A DNA stretch of 64,000 nucleotides from Streptohalobacillus salinus (GCF_003201605.1 NZ_QJJR01000001.1:248001-312000); one strand, 5' to 3'; positions 1 through 8,290 are shown, numbered from the stretch's first letter. Notes: a model not told the origin generated them from the sequence alone. A program made the numbers and translations.

Positions 1-1115
1 TGAACCCTACCTATGCAGCTGAGGTGTTGGCTGAAGTAGCAACGGATGATGCTGTCGATATTCTTAATGACCTCGATAAAGATAAAGTCGCTAGTTATTT
101 AACGATCATGTCGGATGAAGCGGCTGACGAAATTAAAGATTTACTACACTACGAAGAAAAAACTGCTGGTAGTATTATGACAACAGAGTTCGTTGTTGTC
201 ACAACCGATATGACGGTCAAGCAAGCGATGCGACATTTACGAAAAGCAGCACCTGATGCGGAAACCATTTACTATATTTATGTCGTTGATTTGGATCGTC
301 GCCTTGTTGGTGTTATTTCACTACGTGATTTGATTATTGCGGAGGGTGATTTAACGATTAAAGATTTGATGAGTGAACGGATTGTTTCAGTTTCAGTGGG
401 GGATCACCAAGAAGACGTAGCACAAATGGTCCGCGATTATGACTTTCTTGCCTTACCTGTTGTTGACTTTCAAAATCATCTGTTAGGGATTATTACTGTC
501 GATGATATTATGGACGTTATGGAAGAAGAAGCAAATGAAGATTACTCAAAACTTGCCGGTGTAGATATTGATGCGAATGAGTTAAACCCATTTGTTTCGG
601 CAAAAAAACGCTTGCCTTGGCTAATCATTCTATTATTCTTAGGTATGTTTACAGCAAGCATTATTGCCCGGTTTGAAGCCACACTAGACCAAGTGGCGCT
701 GTTAGCTATTTTTATTCCTTTAATTGCGGGTATGGCCGGAAATACTGGCACACAAGCGCTTGCCGTTGCTGTAAGAGGGATTGCGACAGGCGAATTTCAA
801 AAACAAGGGATTCCTAAAATTATTGCCCGTGAAGCAACAACCGGTTTGATTACAGGTTTAACCTGTGGTCTTGCTATATGGGGAATTATCTACGTATGGC
901 AAGGTACATTTTTCCTTGGCTTTTTAGTCGGTGTGTCAATCACCGCCACGTTGTTTGTTGCAACAATCTCCGGAGCGCTAGTTCCGTTATTAATGAATCA
1001 TTTTAAAGTCGATCCAGCGGTTGCCTCAGGTCCGTTTATCACAACGATCAATGACATCATTTCTGTCTTAATCTACTTTGGTATGGCAACTGCATTTATG
1101 CAATTCTTAATATAA
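1..1115 (+). CDS. mgtE: Magnesium transporter MgtE, 5'-truncated by window edge
   Basis: This is a Mg2+-selective channel of the inner membrane, gated by its cytosolic domains. The frame is open from the first bases, so the N-terminus lies outside the window; about 370 residues of a usual ~450 are visible. In order they show the end of the N-domain, two CBS domains (roughly residues 50-175) and about five membrane segments. The membrane part carries the family motif GMAGNTGTQ and the TxNDxxS stretch in the last helix whose Asp lines the Mg2+ site in studied MgtE proteins. A strong terminator follows directly. Nothing looks broken. The family call is very secure. Confidence 0.96.
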   Translation, partial: NPTYAAEVLAEVATDDAVDILNDLDKDKVASYLTIMSDEAADEIKDLLHYEEKTAGSIMTTEFVVVTTDMTVKQAMRHLRKAAPDAETIYYIYVVDLDRRLVGVISLRDLIIAEGDLTIKDLMSERIVSVSVGDHQEDVAQMVRDYDFLALPVVDFQNHLLGIITVDDIMDVMEEEANEDYSKLAGVDIDANELNPFVSAKKRLPWLIILLFLGMFTASIIARFEATLDQVALLAIFIPLIAGMAGNTGTQALAVAVRGIATGEFQKQGIPKIIAREATTGLITGLTCGLAIWGIIYVWQGTFFLGFLVGVSITATLFVATISGALVPLLMNHFKVDPAVASGPFITTINDIISVLIYFGMATAFMQFLI

Positions 1116-1132
1116 GCTTCAGGATCAAGTCG

Positions 1133-1169
1133 CCCAGACATCAGTTATTGATGTCTGGGTTGTTTCTTC
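1133..1169 (+). terminator. Rho-independent terminator after mgtE
   Basis: A perfect 11-bp stem (1133-1143 with 1149-1159, cccagacatca/tgatgtctggg) has a 5-nt loop and is followed by TTGTTTCTTC. Confidence 0.85.
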
Positions 1170-1190
1170 TAAGGTGATAATAAAAAACGT

Positions 1191-1219
1191 TTGCCTTTTC
1201 GGAAGGAATCGGCTAATAT
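1191..1219 (+). promoter_or_regulatory. Sigma-A promoter of fabI
   Basis: A -35 box TTGCCT (1191-1196) and a -10 box TAATAT (1214-1219) are separated by 17 bp, about 55 bp upstream of the fabI start. The -10 box abuts a palindrome (next entry). Confidence 0.75.
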
Positions 1220-1233
1220 AGTACTAGGTACTA
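1219..1233. promoter_or_regulatory. FapR-type operator in the fabI promoter
   Basis: The 15-bp sequence TAGTACTAGGTACTA is a perfect inverted repeat (TAGTAC-TAG-GTACTA) that overlaps the end of the -10 box and the likely transcription start. It resembles the known Bacillus FapR operator (TTAGTACC...GGTACTAA type), where FapR represses fatty-acid genes until malonyl-CoA rises. Position and sequence both fit repression of fabI. FapR itself is not in the window. Confidence 0.78.
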
Positions 1234-1273
1234 ATAACAAGTATAAATTTATATATTGCGGGAGGTAACACAA

Positions 1274-2053
1274 ATGAATTTTTCATTAGAAGGTAAAACT
1301 TACGTTATTATGGGTGTTGCGAATAAACGATCACTTGCTTGGGGGATTGCTAAAACGTTAGATGAAGCAGGTGCTGATTTGATTTTCACATATGCAAATG
1401 AGCGATTCGAAAAACCAGTAAGACAACTGGCTGAAACGTTAAAAAATAAAAATTCACGTTTTTATCTCTGTGACGTTACAAATGATGAATCAATTGATCA
1501 AGCCTTTGAAACAATTGGCGAAGATGTTGGGTCCATTGCCGGATTAGCACACTGTATTGCGTTTGCTGATAAAAATGATTTAAAAGGCGAATTTATTGAT
1601 ACAAGTCGTGATGGTTATCTATTAGCACATAACATCAGTGCTTATTCACTCGTTGCTGTGACACGGCGGGCTGAGAAGTTGATGACAGATGGTGGGAAAA
1701 TTGTAACGTTAACTTATCTAGGTGGCGAACGTGTTGTCCAAAACTACAACGTAATGGGCGTTGCCAAGGCAAGTCTAGATGCGACAATGAAATATCTAGC
1801 TAATGATATTGGTAAGAAAAACATTCGCATCAATGCGATTTCTGCTGGACCGATTCGGACATTGTCAGCGAAAGGTGTCGGTGATTTTAACTCGATTCTT
1901 AAAGACATTGAAGAAAAAGCACCATTAAGAAAAGCGGTAACACAAGAAGATGTCGGTGCGAATGCATATTACTTACTTAGTGATTTATCAAATGGAGTAA
2001 CGGGTGAGATTATTCATGTCGATTCAGGATACAGTATTTTAGGGCTTGTTTAA
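1274..2053 (+). CDS. fabI: Enoyl-[acyl-carrier-protein] reductase (NADH) FabI
   Basis: FabI carries out the last reduction of each fatty-acid elongation cycle in the cytoplasm. The 259-residue protein begins MNFSLEGKTYVIMGVANKRS, has the FabI-type nucleotide-binding segment, and the catalytic pair Tyr158 and Lys165 in YNVMGVAK, followed by the SAGPIRTLSAKG region that lines the substrate and triclosan pocket in FabI enzymes. The start is the ATG at 1274 behind GGGAGGT; an upstream in-frame TTG would place the ribosome site inside the gene. The gene stands alone between two terminators and has a FapR-like operator in its promoter. Confidence 0.97.
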   Translation: MNFSLEGKTYVIMGVANKRSLAWGIAKTLDEAGADLIFTYANERFEKPVRQLAETLKNKNSRFYLCDVTNDESIDQAFETIGEDVGSIAGLAHCIAFADKNDLKGEFIDTSRDGYLLAHNISAYSLVAVTRRAEKLMTDGGKIVTLTYLGGERVVQNYNVMGVAKASLDATMKYLANDIGKKNIRINAISAGPIRTLSAKGVGDFNSILKDIEEKAPLRKAVTQEDVGANAYYLLSDLSNGVTGEIIHVDSGYSILGLV

Positions 2054-2078
2054 AAAAGTTGGGAACCAAATAATTACA

Positions 2079-2136
2079 TCAAAAGACGCACCATTTCACT
2101 TGCTAAAACAAGCGGAATGGTGCGTCTTTTGATTTG
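2079..2136 (+). terminator. Terminator after fabI
   Basis: A 17-bp perfect stem (2079-2095 with 2116-2132, tcaaaagacgcaccatt and its complement) encloses a 20-nt loop; the descending arm contains CTTTTG and lies just before the next gene. Confidence 0.7.
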
Positions 2137-2190
2137 AAAAGGTTTAAAAATTGGTATTTAGGGAACTATAATCATAACAAGGAGGTGGCA

Positions 2191-2469
2191 ATGATGGGCT
2201 ATGTTTTACCTGTTGATAATTATCAATATCAAGCATATCATAATCGTGTAACCCAACCGGAGGTTGATCCATATCAGATTGAGCACCCAGCGCGGGTGGA
2301 GTTTTTCACCGATAATGAGGTGACCAGTCATTTTCAAACCATGGATAATTATTATCAAGGTGATGGAGATAAACGTGAGCGTGTACAGATACCTGTTCGT
2401 CCACCATTACCTAATCCGATTTTTCAAGAATTAACCGGACTTGGTCAAACCATTGATGCATATGTATAA
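2191..2469 (+). CDS. Unrecognised small protein (92 aa)
   Basis: I do not recognise this protein. It starts MMGYVLPVDNYQYQAYHNRV and is rich in Tyr, Gln, Asn and Pro, with no signal peptide or membrane segment. The N-terminal pattern Y-x-Y-Q-A-Y-x-N-R and the DPYQIEHP stretch look conserved in style, like small Bacillaceae proteins of unknown role. The ATG at 2191 (or 2194) follows a strong GGAGGTGG at 2181-2188. A longer frame opening at the TTG at 2134 would start inside the fabI terminator and is unlikely. It is monocistronic and ends in a terminator shared with the convergent GNAT gene. Confidence 0.7.
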   Translation: MMGYVLPVDNYQYQAYHNRVTQPEVDPYQIEHPARVEFFTDNEVTSHFQTMDNYYQGDGDKRERVQIPVRPPLPNPIFQELTGLGQTIDAYV

Positions 2470-2485
2470 CAGGCGTTTTATAAAT

Positions 2486-2530
2486 GAAGAAAGCACGTCT
2501 CAACTTTGTTGAGACGTGCTTTCTTCTGCT
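2486..2530. terminator. Bidirectional terminator
   Basis: A perfect 19-bp stem (2486-2504 with 2508-2526) with a 3-nt loop lies between two convergent genes. The arms carry A-rich and T-rich flanks, so it can work on both strands. Confidence 0.85.
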
Positions 2531-2531
2531 T

Positions 2532-2963
2532 TTACCTGTTAAGTTTTTTGATCATTTTAACGTGTTCAATGCCCGCCTCATAGAAAGGTTCAGAGGCTTG
2601 CTGATAACCAAGGTCTTGATAAAACTTTAGTGCATGGGTTTGTGCATTTAAAATGGCTTCATCTAGATCAAGATCTTGTAAGACCGTTTCAACAAAGCGC
2701 ATCACCGCTTTGCCATAGCCCTGTTGACGGGCCTCCTTAATAATAGCAACCCGTTGTATTTTGCCTTGCTGATTTATTTTACGGATACGCGCCGCAGCAA
2801 TGGGTTGGTCATTAAAGTAACCGACAATATGGATTGCTGTCGCATCCCATTGATCATGTTCAATCGTTGGGTCAACATCTTGTTCATCGACAAAGACAAG
2901 CGTTCTTACTTTTTTAGCTGCGGCAATGTCACGATCTGATGTCGCACGAATAAATCTAAGCAT
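2532..2963 (-). CDS. GNAT family N-acetyltransferase (YjcF-like)
   Basis: This 143-residue protein is a single GNAT domain. The acetyl-CoA binding loop is visible as RQQGYGK (pattern R/Q-x-x-G-x-G/A), preceded by the beta-strand QRVAII, and the end ILNAQTHALKFYQDLGY is the usual C-terminal GNAT strand. The overall sequence, including VFVDEQ near the start, resembles B. subtilis YjcF. The acceptor substrate is not known. The start is the ATG at 2963 behind AAGGAGTGAGACGT; the in-frame ATG at 2981 lies upstream of that ribosome site. The gene is convergent with the upstream small gene and lies just after the FtsW-like gene on the same strand. Confidence 0.85.
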   Translation of the reverse strand: MLRFIRATSDRDIAAAKKVRTLVFVDEQDVDPTIEHDQWDATAIHIVGYFNDQPIAAARIRKINQQGKIQRVAIIKEARQQGYGKAVMRFVETVLQDLDLDEAILNAQTHALKFYQDLGYQQASEPFYEAGIEHVKMIKKLNR

Positions 2964-3000
2964 ACGTCTCACTCCTTGCATAATCTGTATTCACACGTTA

Positions 3001-4110
3001 TTAAACATCTTGAAGTGGCCGGCGGCCAGACACATTAACTAAAATACCACTCGCAACTAGCATAATAACTAAAGAGGTTCCACCATAACTAATAAAAGGT
3101 AATGGTATTCCGGTAATTGGAAGAAGTCCAGTGACGGCCCCCAAATTAATTAATGCTTGCGTTGTGATTTGCATCGTGATTCCTAAGGCAAGAAGCTTAT
3201 AATAGAGGGGTTCAACTTGTTTTGCAATCATCACACCACGATATAAAATGACGCTATATGCGCCGATTACAACAATAATACCAATAACACCAAGTTCTTC
3301 AATAATAACTGCCATAATAAAATCCGTATGAGCTTCAGGTAAGTATCCTAGTTTTTGAATGCTATTCCCTAACCCGTTACCTAAAAAACCTCCCGTCGCA
3401 ATGGAAACATAAGAGTTGACTAGCTGGTAGCCTGTATCACCAATGTCTTCAAAAGTATTAAAGAAACTGGAGATACGTTCCATTCGGTAAGGTTGTGCAA
3501 TCGCCATGATAACAAACAAAGCTGTAGCGATAGACCCAAGCATAAAAATATGTTTACCACGTACCCCGCTGAACAGAATGATTAAACCACAAATCATTAG
3601 TAGATGTGTAGCAGTCCCTAAATCAGGTTGTAATAAAATTGCGGTAACAACAACAGATAAAACGGCAAGTGGTGGAAAGACACCATACCAAAAATCGTCA
3701 AAATAAGGTTTTCGTCGTGCGTAAAATGCGGAAAAATAAATTATCATAAATATTTTAATCATTTCAGAGGGCTGAAAAACAAACCCAGCTAAATTTAACC
3801 AACGTTGTGAAAAATTACGCTCTAGTCCAAACTGAGGTGTCAGGACAAGCAGAAGTAGTAAAATAGAAAAACCGACAAGTATAGGACTCATCTTAGCTAA
3901 TGTTTTTAATGAAATGAAGATACTAATAACAAAAACGATTAATCCTAGAATAAAGAAGGTTAGTTGTCGGTCAAAGAAATATTGACCATTGTCATGGCGC
4001 ATTGTTGCTAATGTATAACTTGAACTATAGACCATCACAAGCCCAAAGACACAAAGAACAAGAATAGCTGAGACAAGGACATAGTCAATATTTTTTAAAC
4101 GTGTTTTCAT
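3001..4110 (-). CDS. ftsW: FtsW/RodA/SpoVE family peptidoglycan glycosyltransferase (FtsW-like)
   Basis: SEDS proteins polymerise lipid II into glycan strands with a partner class B PBP. This 369-residue protein has about ten membrane segments and the family landmarks: YSSSYTLA near the N-terminus, RWLNLAGFVFQPSEMIKI, QPDLGTA, EAHTDFIMAVIIEELG and PFISYGGTS. The sequence YRMERISSF between segments is more typical of FtsW/SpoVE than of RodA. It is the second gene of a two-gene operon, 11 bp after the RodA-like gene, with ribosome site AGGAGT. No cell-division cluster surrounds it, so whether it serves division, elongation or sporulation cannot be told from here. Confidence 0.85.
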   Translation of the reverse strand: MKTRLKNIDYVLVSAILVLCVFGLVMVYSSSYTLATMRHDNGQYFFDRQLTFFILGLIVFVISIFISLKTLAKMSPILVGFSILLLLLVLTPQFGLERNFSQRWLNLAGFVFQPSEMIKIFMIIYFSAFYARRKPYFDDFWYGVFPPLAVLSVVVTAILLQPDLGTATHLLMICGLIILFSGVRGKHIFMLGSIATALFVIMAIAQPYRMERISSFFNTFEDIGDTGYQLVNSYVSIATGGFLGNGLGNSIQKLGYLPEAHTDFIMAVIIEELGVIGIIVVIGAYSVILYRGVMIAKQVEPLYYKLLALGITMQITTQALINLGAVTGLLPITGIPLPFISYGGTSLVIMLVASGILVNVSGRRPLQDV

Positions 4111-4121
4111 CTATAGGACTC

Positions 4122-5285
4122 CTATTCAATCGATTCTTCATTCCCAAACATGTAGGTTTTTGTACGTAAATGAACACTCGTTACGAGACCAATCGCCAAC
4201 ATATTGGTTAGTAAGGCACTACCACCATAACTAACAAAGGGTAAGGCAAGGCCTGTAATCGGCATTAAGCCAATGGTCATCCCTATGTTTTGGAATATTT
4301 GGAACGTTAATAAACCAATCACACCGATGCACAAGTAAACACCAAAAAGTGAATTTGCTTGAAAAGCGATTGTGATGATTCGGTAAATGAGTAAGAAAAA
4401 GAAAATGACAAGCAGACTGGTCCCGATAAAGCCAAATTCTTCGCCAATTACTGCAAAAATAAAATCGGTATGTGCTTCAGGAATCCTCCCGGATTGCACC
4501 TGATAACCATCGGTATACCCAGAACCAGACAATTGTCCTGAACCAATCCCCAAAAGTGCTTGTTGTAGTTGATAACCAAATCCTTGTGAATGCCCTTGCG
4601 GATCTAGCCAACCATAGATTCTTGCTAGCTGGTGGCTTGGGACATGCGTTTCTAAAAACTCAATTTGGTAGAGAAACAAATAGATAACAGTTCCAAGTCC
4701 TAGTAAGCCTGTTCCAATAATAATAGCAATGATTTTTAATGAAAGGCTTGATATCAAAATTAACCCAACAACTGAGAATAAAATCATTAAGGTGGTTCCT
4801 AAATCAGGTTGGTTCAAAATCAGGTATAACGGAATCGCCGTATAAGCAAAAATTTTAAAGGTGACAAACAAACTTTCTTTGAATCCGAGTCGATATTTAC
4901 CGGCTTTGGCTAATAGTGCAGAAATATGCATCACCAAAAAAATCTTCATAAATTCTGAGGGTTGTAATTCAATAAATCTAAAGTCAAGCCAGCGCTGTGA
5001 TCCATTGCGCTCGATCCCAATTACTTCGACTGCGAGTAACATCATGATACCGGCGAGATAAAAAAGCCAGGTCCATTTTTCTAATAGTTCGAAATCAACA
5101 AATGCAACAACCATCATTGCAATAAGGCCGATAACAATAAAAACAAGTTGTCGCTTGATAAAATAAGTAGGGTCATCAGCGGCATATTGACCAGAACCAC
5201 TATAAATGGCCAGTAAACCAAAGCTGAATAAGCCGAACAATAAAAACAACAATGTATAATCAATAGGTAATTTTTTTTGTGACAT
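4122..5285 (-). CDS. rodA: RodA-like SEDS glycosyltransferase
   Basis: This 387-residue polytopic protein is a SEDS peptidoglycan polymerase. Landmarks are YSGSGQYA, GSQRWLDFRFIELQPSEFMKIFL, LNQPDLGTT, the RodA-style loop RIYGWLDPQGHSQGFGYQ, PEAHTDFIFAVIGEEFGFIG and PFVSYGGSA. The loop with DPxxxxxGxGYQ and the long insertion before EAHTDF match RodA better than FtsW, so a role in cell elongation is likely. The start ATG at 5285 follows GAGGA. The gene leads a two-gene operon with the FtsW-like gene; the pairing of two SEDS paralogues is unusual enough to note. Confidence 0.85.
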   Translation of the reverse strand: MSQKKLPIDYTLLFLLFGLFSFGLLAIYSGSGQYAADDPTYFIKRQLVFIVIGLIAMMVVAFVDFELLEKWTWLFYLAGIMMLLAVEVIGIERNGSQRWLDFRFIELQPSEFMKIFLVMHISALLAKAGKYRLGFKESLFVTFKIFAYTAIPLYLILNQPDLGTTLMILFSVVGLILISSLSLKIIAIIIGTGLLGLGTVIYLFLYQIEFLETHVPSHQLARIYGWLDPQGHSQGFGYQLQQALLGIGSGQLSGSGYTDGYQVQSGRIPEAHTDFIFAVIGEEFGFIGTSLLVIFFFLLIYRIITIAFQANSLFGVYLCIGVIGLLTFQIFQNIGMTIGLMPITGLALPFVSYGGSALLTNMLAIGLVTSVHLRTKTYMFGNEESIE

Positions 5286-5373
5286 TTTACATTCCTCAAT
5301 TTCTAATGGTAATTCGATAACGTCACATTTTTATTTTAAACAGTCAATAAAAAAATAAAAATGCACTCTATCT

Positions 5374-5404
5374 ATCATACCAAAAAATGAGGGTTATGTG
5401 TTAA
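5374..5404 (-). promoter_or_regulatory. Promoter of the rodA/ftsW operon
   Basis: On the minus strand TTAACA (5399-5404) is followed after 19 bp by an extended -10, TGGTATGAT (5374-5382). The inverted repeat ttaatctt/aagattaa (5401-5408 with 5417-5424) overlaps its -35 side and separates it from the divergent tRNA promoter. Confidence 0.5.
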
Positions 5405-5434
5405 TCTTACACCGGAAAGATTAAAAAGAAACAC

Positions 5435-5464
5435 TTGACAATTGTTGGGGTCACGCGCTATTAT
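5435..5464 (+). promoter_or_regulatory. Promoter of the isolated tRNA gene
   Basis: A consensus -35 TTGACA (5435-5440) and a -10 TATTAT (5459-5464) are 18 bp apart, giving a leader of about 70 nt before the tRNA. Confidence 0.65.
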
Positions 5465-5540
5465 TTAAAGACAGCTTCTTAACCTTCTTACTTTTTCACA
5501 CGGTAATGAATGGTGAAGAAAATGTTGTTAACTTCATCAT

Positions 5541-5612
5541 GGATCGTTAGTTCAGCGGGAGAATACTTGCTCGACAAGCAAGGGGTCACTGGTTCGAATC
5601 CAGTACGGTCCA
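5541..5612 (+). tRNA. tRNA gene, anticodon GAC by position (Val), with C33
   Basis: The sequence folds as a full cloverleaf. The acceptor arm is GGATCGT (5541-5547) with ACGGTCC (5605-5611), one G-U pair, and discriminator A at 5612. The D-arm is GTTC/GAAT, the anticodon arm CTTGC/GCAAG with loop TCGACAA, and the T-arm ACTGG-TTCGAAT-CCAGT. Loop position 34-36 reads GAC, a valine anticodon, but position 33 is C rather than the almost universal U. No CCA is encoded. The D-, anticodon- and T-arm context looks close to tRNA-Gly(GCC), while A73 fits valine. It has its own promoter and terminator and no tRNA neighbours. It may be a minor valine tRNA or a tRNA-like RNA. Confidence 0.75.
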
Positions 5613-5619
5613 TACCATT

Positions 5620-5656
5620 AAGTCACTTTCTATAACCTTAGAAAGTGACTTTTTTA
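5620..5656 (+). terminator. Terminator of the tRNA gene
   Basis: The 12-bp stem aagtcactttct (5620-5631) pairs with agaaagtgactt (5640-5651) and runs into TTTTT. Confidence 0.88.
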
Positions 5657-5869
5657 CGTTTAATAAACAATGTCATTTCGACCAGTTGGATAGACTTATT
5701 ACAACTGCTGGGTGACTATGTTTAACCTTGTGAGAGGGTCAATATTCACCGTTTCTGTTCAGGCTCTAGGTTTACGGTGGAGCATTTCCGGCTATTGATA
5801 AAGGATCAACCTGAAAAGTCTACCTGCTTAAAAATTTTATATCTTATTTGATTTGAAAGGGGCATATTC
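5657..5869. other. Intergenic stretch, nothing firm seen
   Basis: This 213-bp gap before the SDR gene contains no open frame with a ribosome site. I looked for T-box, S-box and purine-type motifs and found none. The only clear signal is the ribosome site GAAAGGGG just before 5870. Confidence 0.5.
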
Positions 5870-6598
5870 ATGCGATTTAAAGATAAAACAGTCTTGGTTT
5901 CTGGTGGAGCGAATGGGATCGGCGAAGCAATTGCAAAAGCTTATTTAAACGAAGGTGCGAAGGTGATTATTGCAGATATTGATGATAAGAAAGGAAACCA
6001 TCTGAAAGATAAATATGCACAACTCCATTTTTATCAAACTGATTTCCGCGAGATGGCTTCAATCGATCGATTGCTTGATGCAATGCATCATGATAAACAT
6101 ACAATTGATATATTAATTAATAACGTTGGAATTACCAAGGTGAAGCCCGTATTAGAATTGACAATCGAGGAGTGGCAAGAGGTAGTAGACATTAATCTTC
6201 GTAGTGTATTTATCCTGTCGCAATTTTTTGCTAAGCAAGTTAAAAAAGGTGGGGCAATTGTTAATATTTCTTCAACACGATCACTTATGTCTGAGGCAAA
6301 CACGGAAAGTTATGCTGCCTCAAAGGGTGGTATTGATGCACTAACCCATGCGCTTGCAGTTAGTTTAAGTGAAAGAAATATTGTTGTTAACGCGATTCGT
6401 CCTGGTTGGATTGCAACCGAAAACTATAATGATTTGTCACAAACAGATCATCAACAACACCCAAGTAATCGGGTAGGTAAACCCAAAGATATTGCCCGCA
6501 TGTGCTTGTATTTAACAGACCCAAACAATGATTTTATTACTGGTGAACATGTAACAATCGATGGTGGGATGACTAAAAAAATGATTTATCGTGATTAG
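5870..6598 (+). CDS. SDR family NAD(P)-dependent oxidoreductase
   Basis: This 242-residue classical short-chain dehydrogenase has the Rossmann glycine motif SGGANGIGE (residues 11-19), the NNVG motif, and the catalytic Ser, Tyr148 and Lys152 (YAASKGG). It ends with the usual TGEHVTIDGG segment. The Asp after the second strand (IIADID) suggests NAD+ preference. The substrate cannot be read from the sequence. It lies just ahead of a GH43 xylosidase on the same strand, so a sugar or sugar-alcohol substrate is a reasonable guess, but the 167-bp gap means co-transcription is not certain. The ATG at 5870 follows GAAAGGGGC. Confidence 0.85.
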   Translation: MRFKDKTVLVSGGANGIGEAIAKAYLNEGAKVIIADIDDKKGNHLKDKYAQLHFYQTDFREMASIDRLLDAMHHDKHTIDILINNVGITKVKPVLELTIEEWQEVVDINLRSVFILSQFFAKQVKKGGAIVNISSTRSLMSEANTESYAASKGGIDALTHALAVSLSERNIVVNAIRPGWIATENYNDLSQTDHQQHPSNRVGKPKDIARMCLYLTDPNNDFITGEHVTIDGGMTKKMIYRD

Positions 6599-6765
6599 CA
6601 GAGCGTACGCACTTTTAAGCAAGTAATTAGATTGGTATATGACGGATCATTCATAAATGTTTAATAATTAGTGATTTATCTATGCTTTTTGGAGTGTGAT
6701 TGTACGGATTTCGGATTACAGTTAAAGTAGAAATCTCTACATATCAAAAGAAAAGAGGAAATGAG

Positions 6766-8235
6766 ATGACCACATATCAAAATCCTGTCTTATCCGGTTT
6801 CTATCCTGATCCGAGTGTGATTCGCGTTGATGAGGATTATTATTTAGTGACAAGTACGTTTGAATTTGTTCCAGGTGTGCCGATTTTTCACAGCAAAAAC
6901 TTAAAAGATTGGAAGCGGATTGGTTACTGTATTAGCCGTGAAAGTCAGCTTTCACTAAAAGATGCAGAGCGTTCGGCAGGCATTTATGCACCAACCTTAC
7001 GTCACCATGACGGTGTATTCTACATGATTACGACCGATGTAAATGGCATCGGAAATTTTTATGTAAAAACAACAGATCCGAGCGGAGAATGGAGCGATCC
7101 GATTCGACTCCCATACGGTAACATTGATCCATCGCTGTTTTTTGATGACGACGGAAAAGTCTACGTCACTGCTCAAGAAGGTGAAGCATATCAGTCACAT
7201 ATTATTCAGTATGAAATAGATATTGAAACGGGTAAAGCGCTTACTAAGCCTGTTCACGTGTTTGATGGTGATGGTGGTCCATGGCTTGAAGGGCCGCATT
7301 TATATAAGATCGATGGGCGCTATCTAATGATGTGTGCATCGGGTGGTACCGATGTTGACCACCGTGAAATCATTGGTACAGGAACAAATCCTTATGGTCC
7401 ATTTCATTGCTACCCCGACGAGATTTTAACCCATCGTGATCAACCTCATCATCCCATTCAAGCACTAGGGCATGCAGATCTTGTTGAAGATCATTTCGGG
7501 GATTGGTGGATGGTTTGTCTTGCCACCCGGCCCAATGGATTAAATACGGTGTTGGGAAGAGAAACATATTTGGTACCTGTGACATTTAACGACGATGGGA
7601 TTCCAATGGCTCACCGCGTTGATGAAACAATGAAGATTGATCGCCCGCTATTAAAGGTTCCAAGTGAAACTGCACAACTAAATGATTTCTTCTATTTACG
7701 TGAAAAACCTAAAGGGCTTGAGATAAGTGATACGTTTATCCGATTTAAGCAAGGAAAGCAAGCGTTGTCAGCCTCACGACCAGCTCCGGCAGCTGTCTTC
7801 ACTCGCCAAGTATCAAGAGATTTTCGTTTCTCAGTAGATGTATCAAGTGATTTCACAACTGCCATGACTGCGGGCATTACGCTCTTTATGAATGAGTTTG
7901 TTCATATCACCTTATCATTAACTAGAAAAGACGGTCAGTTGATGGCGACTCTTGAGAAAAAAACCGAAATGCAACAGTCTATCATTCGCACACAAGCAAT
8001 TCCTGATCGTGACCATATTAGATTAACCGTTATCGGTACGAAATCATCCTATCAGTTTCTTGTTGATGATAACGAGACCGAAGTGAACCTTGGGATTGTT
8101 GCAACTGAATCCGTTGCAATTGAACAAAATAATCATGACCGTTTAATCTTTACAGGTATGGTAATCGGTCTTTATGTTGAAGGGGATTTATCGGCGCCAG
8201 TACAGTTTTCTAACATTAACCATCAACGTCTTTAA
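6766..8235 (+). CDS. xynB: Glycoside hydrolase family 43 beta-xylosidase
   Basis: The 489-residue protein is an intracellular GH43 enzyme (no signal peptide) that releases xylose, and possibly arabinose, from xylo-oligosaccharides. The five-bladed propeller shows the three acidic residues of the family: Asp15 in YPDPSV (general base), Asp121 in NIDPS (pKa modulator) and Glu175 in LEGPH (general acid). RDQPHHPIQALGHADL is typical of the XynB-like subfamilies. The C-terminal ~180 residues are the concanavalin-like beta-sandwich that caps the active site. The ATG at 6766 follows AAAGAGGAAATGAG; the frame extends upstream to 6700 without a ribosome site. It fits with the surface xylanase and xylose transporter further along. 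Confidence 0.92.
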   Translation: MTTYQNPVLSGFYPDPSVIRVDEDYYLVTSTFEFVPGVPIFHSKNLKDWKRIGYCISRESQLSLKDAERSAGIYAPTLRHHDGVFYMITTDVNGIGNFYVKTTDPSGEWSDPIRLPYGNIDPSLFFDDDGKVYVTAQEGEAYQSHIIQYEIDIETGKALTKPVHVFDGDGGPWLEGPHLYKIDGRYLMMCASGGTDVDHREIIGTGTNPYGPFHCYPDEILTHRDQPHHPIQALGHADLVEDHFGDWWMVCLATRPNGLNTVLGRETYLVPVTFNDDGIPMAHRVDETMKIDRPLLKVPSETAQLNDFFYLREKPKGLEISDTFIRFKQGKQALSASRPAPAAVFTRQVSRDFRFSVDVSSDFTTAMTAGITLFMNEFVHITLSLTRKDGQLMATLEKKTEMQQSIIRTQAIPDRDHIRLTVIGTKSSYQFLVDDNETEVNLGIVATESVAIEQNNHDRLIFTGMVIGLYVEGDLSAPVQFSNINHQRL

Positions 8236-8245
8236 TATTTTTCTG

Positions 8246-8290
8246 CGAATCATTCCTTGTTTAGGATTGATTCGTTTTTTTTTTTTTTGA
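8246..8290 (+). terminator. Terminator after the GH43 gene
   Basis: The stem cgaatcattcc (8246-8256) with ggattgattcg (8264-8274), one mismatch, is followed by 12 or more T residues. Confidence 0.88.

Noticed and set aside
2134-2190. Longer start for the 92-residue protein
   Set aside because: The TTG lies in the fabI terminator and has no ribosome site, while GGAGGTGG precedes the ATG at 2191.
5657-5869. Possible riboswitch or T-box before the SDR gene
   Set aside because: No conserved T-box, S-box, glycine or purine motif and no terminator hairpin was found.
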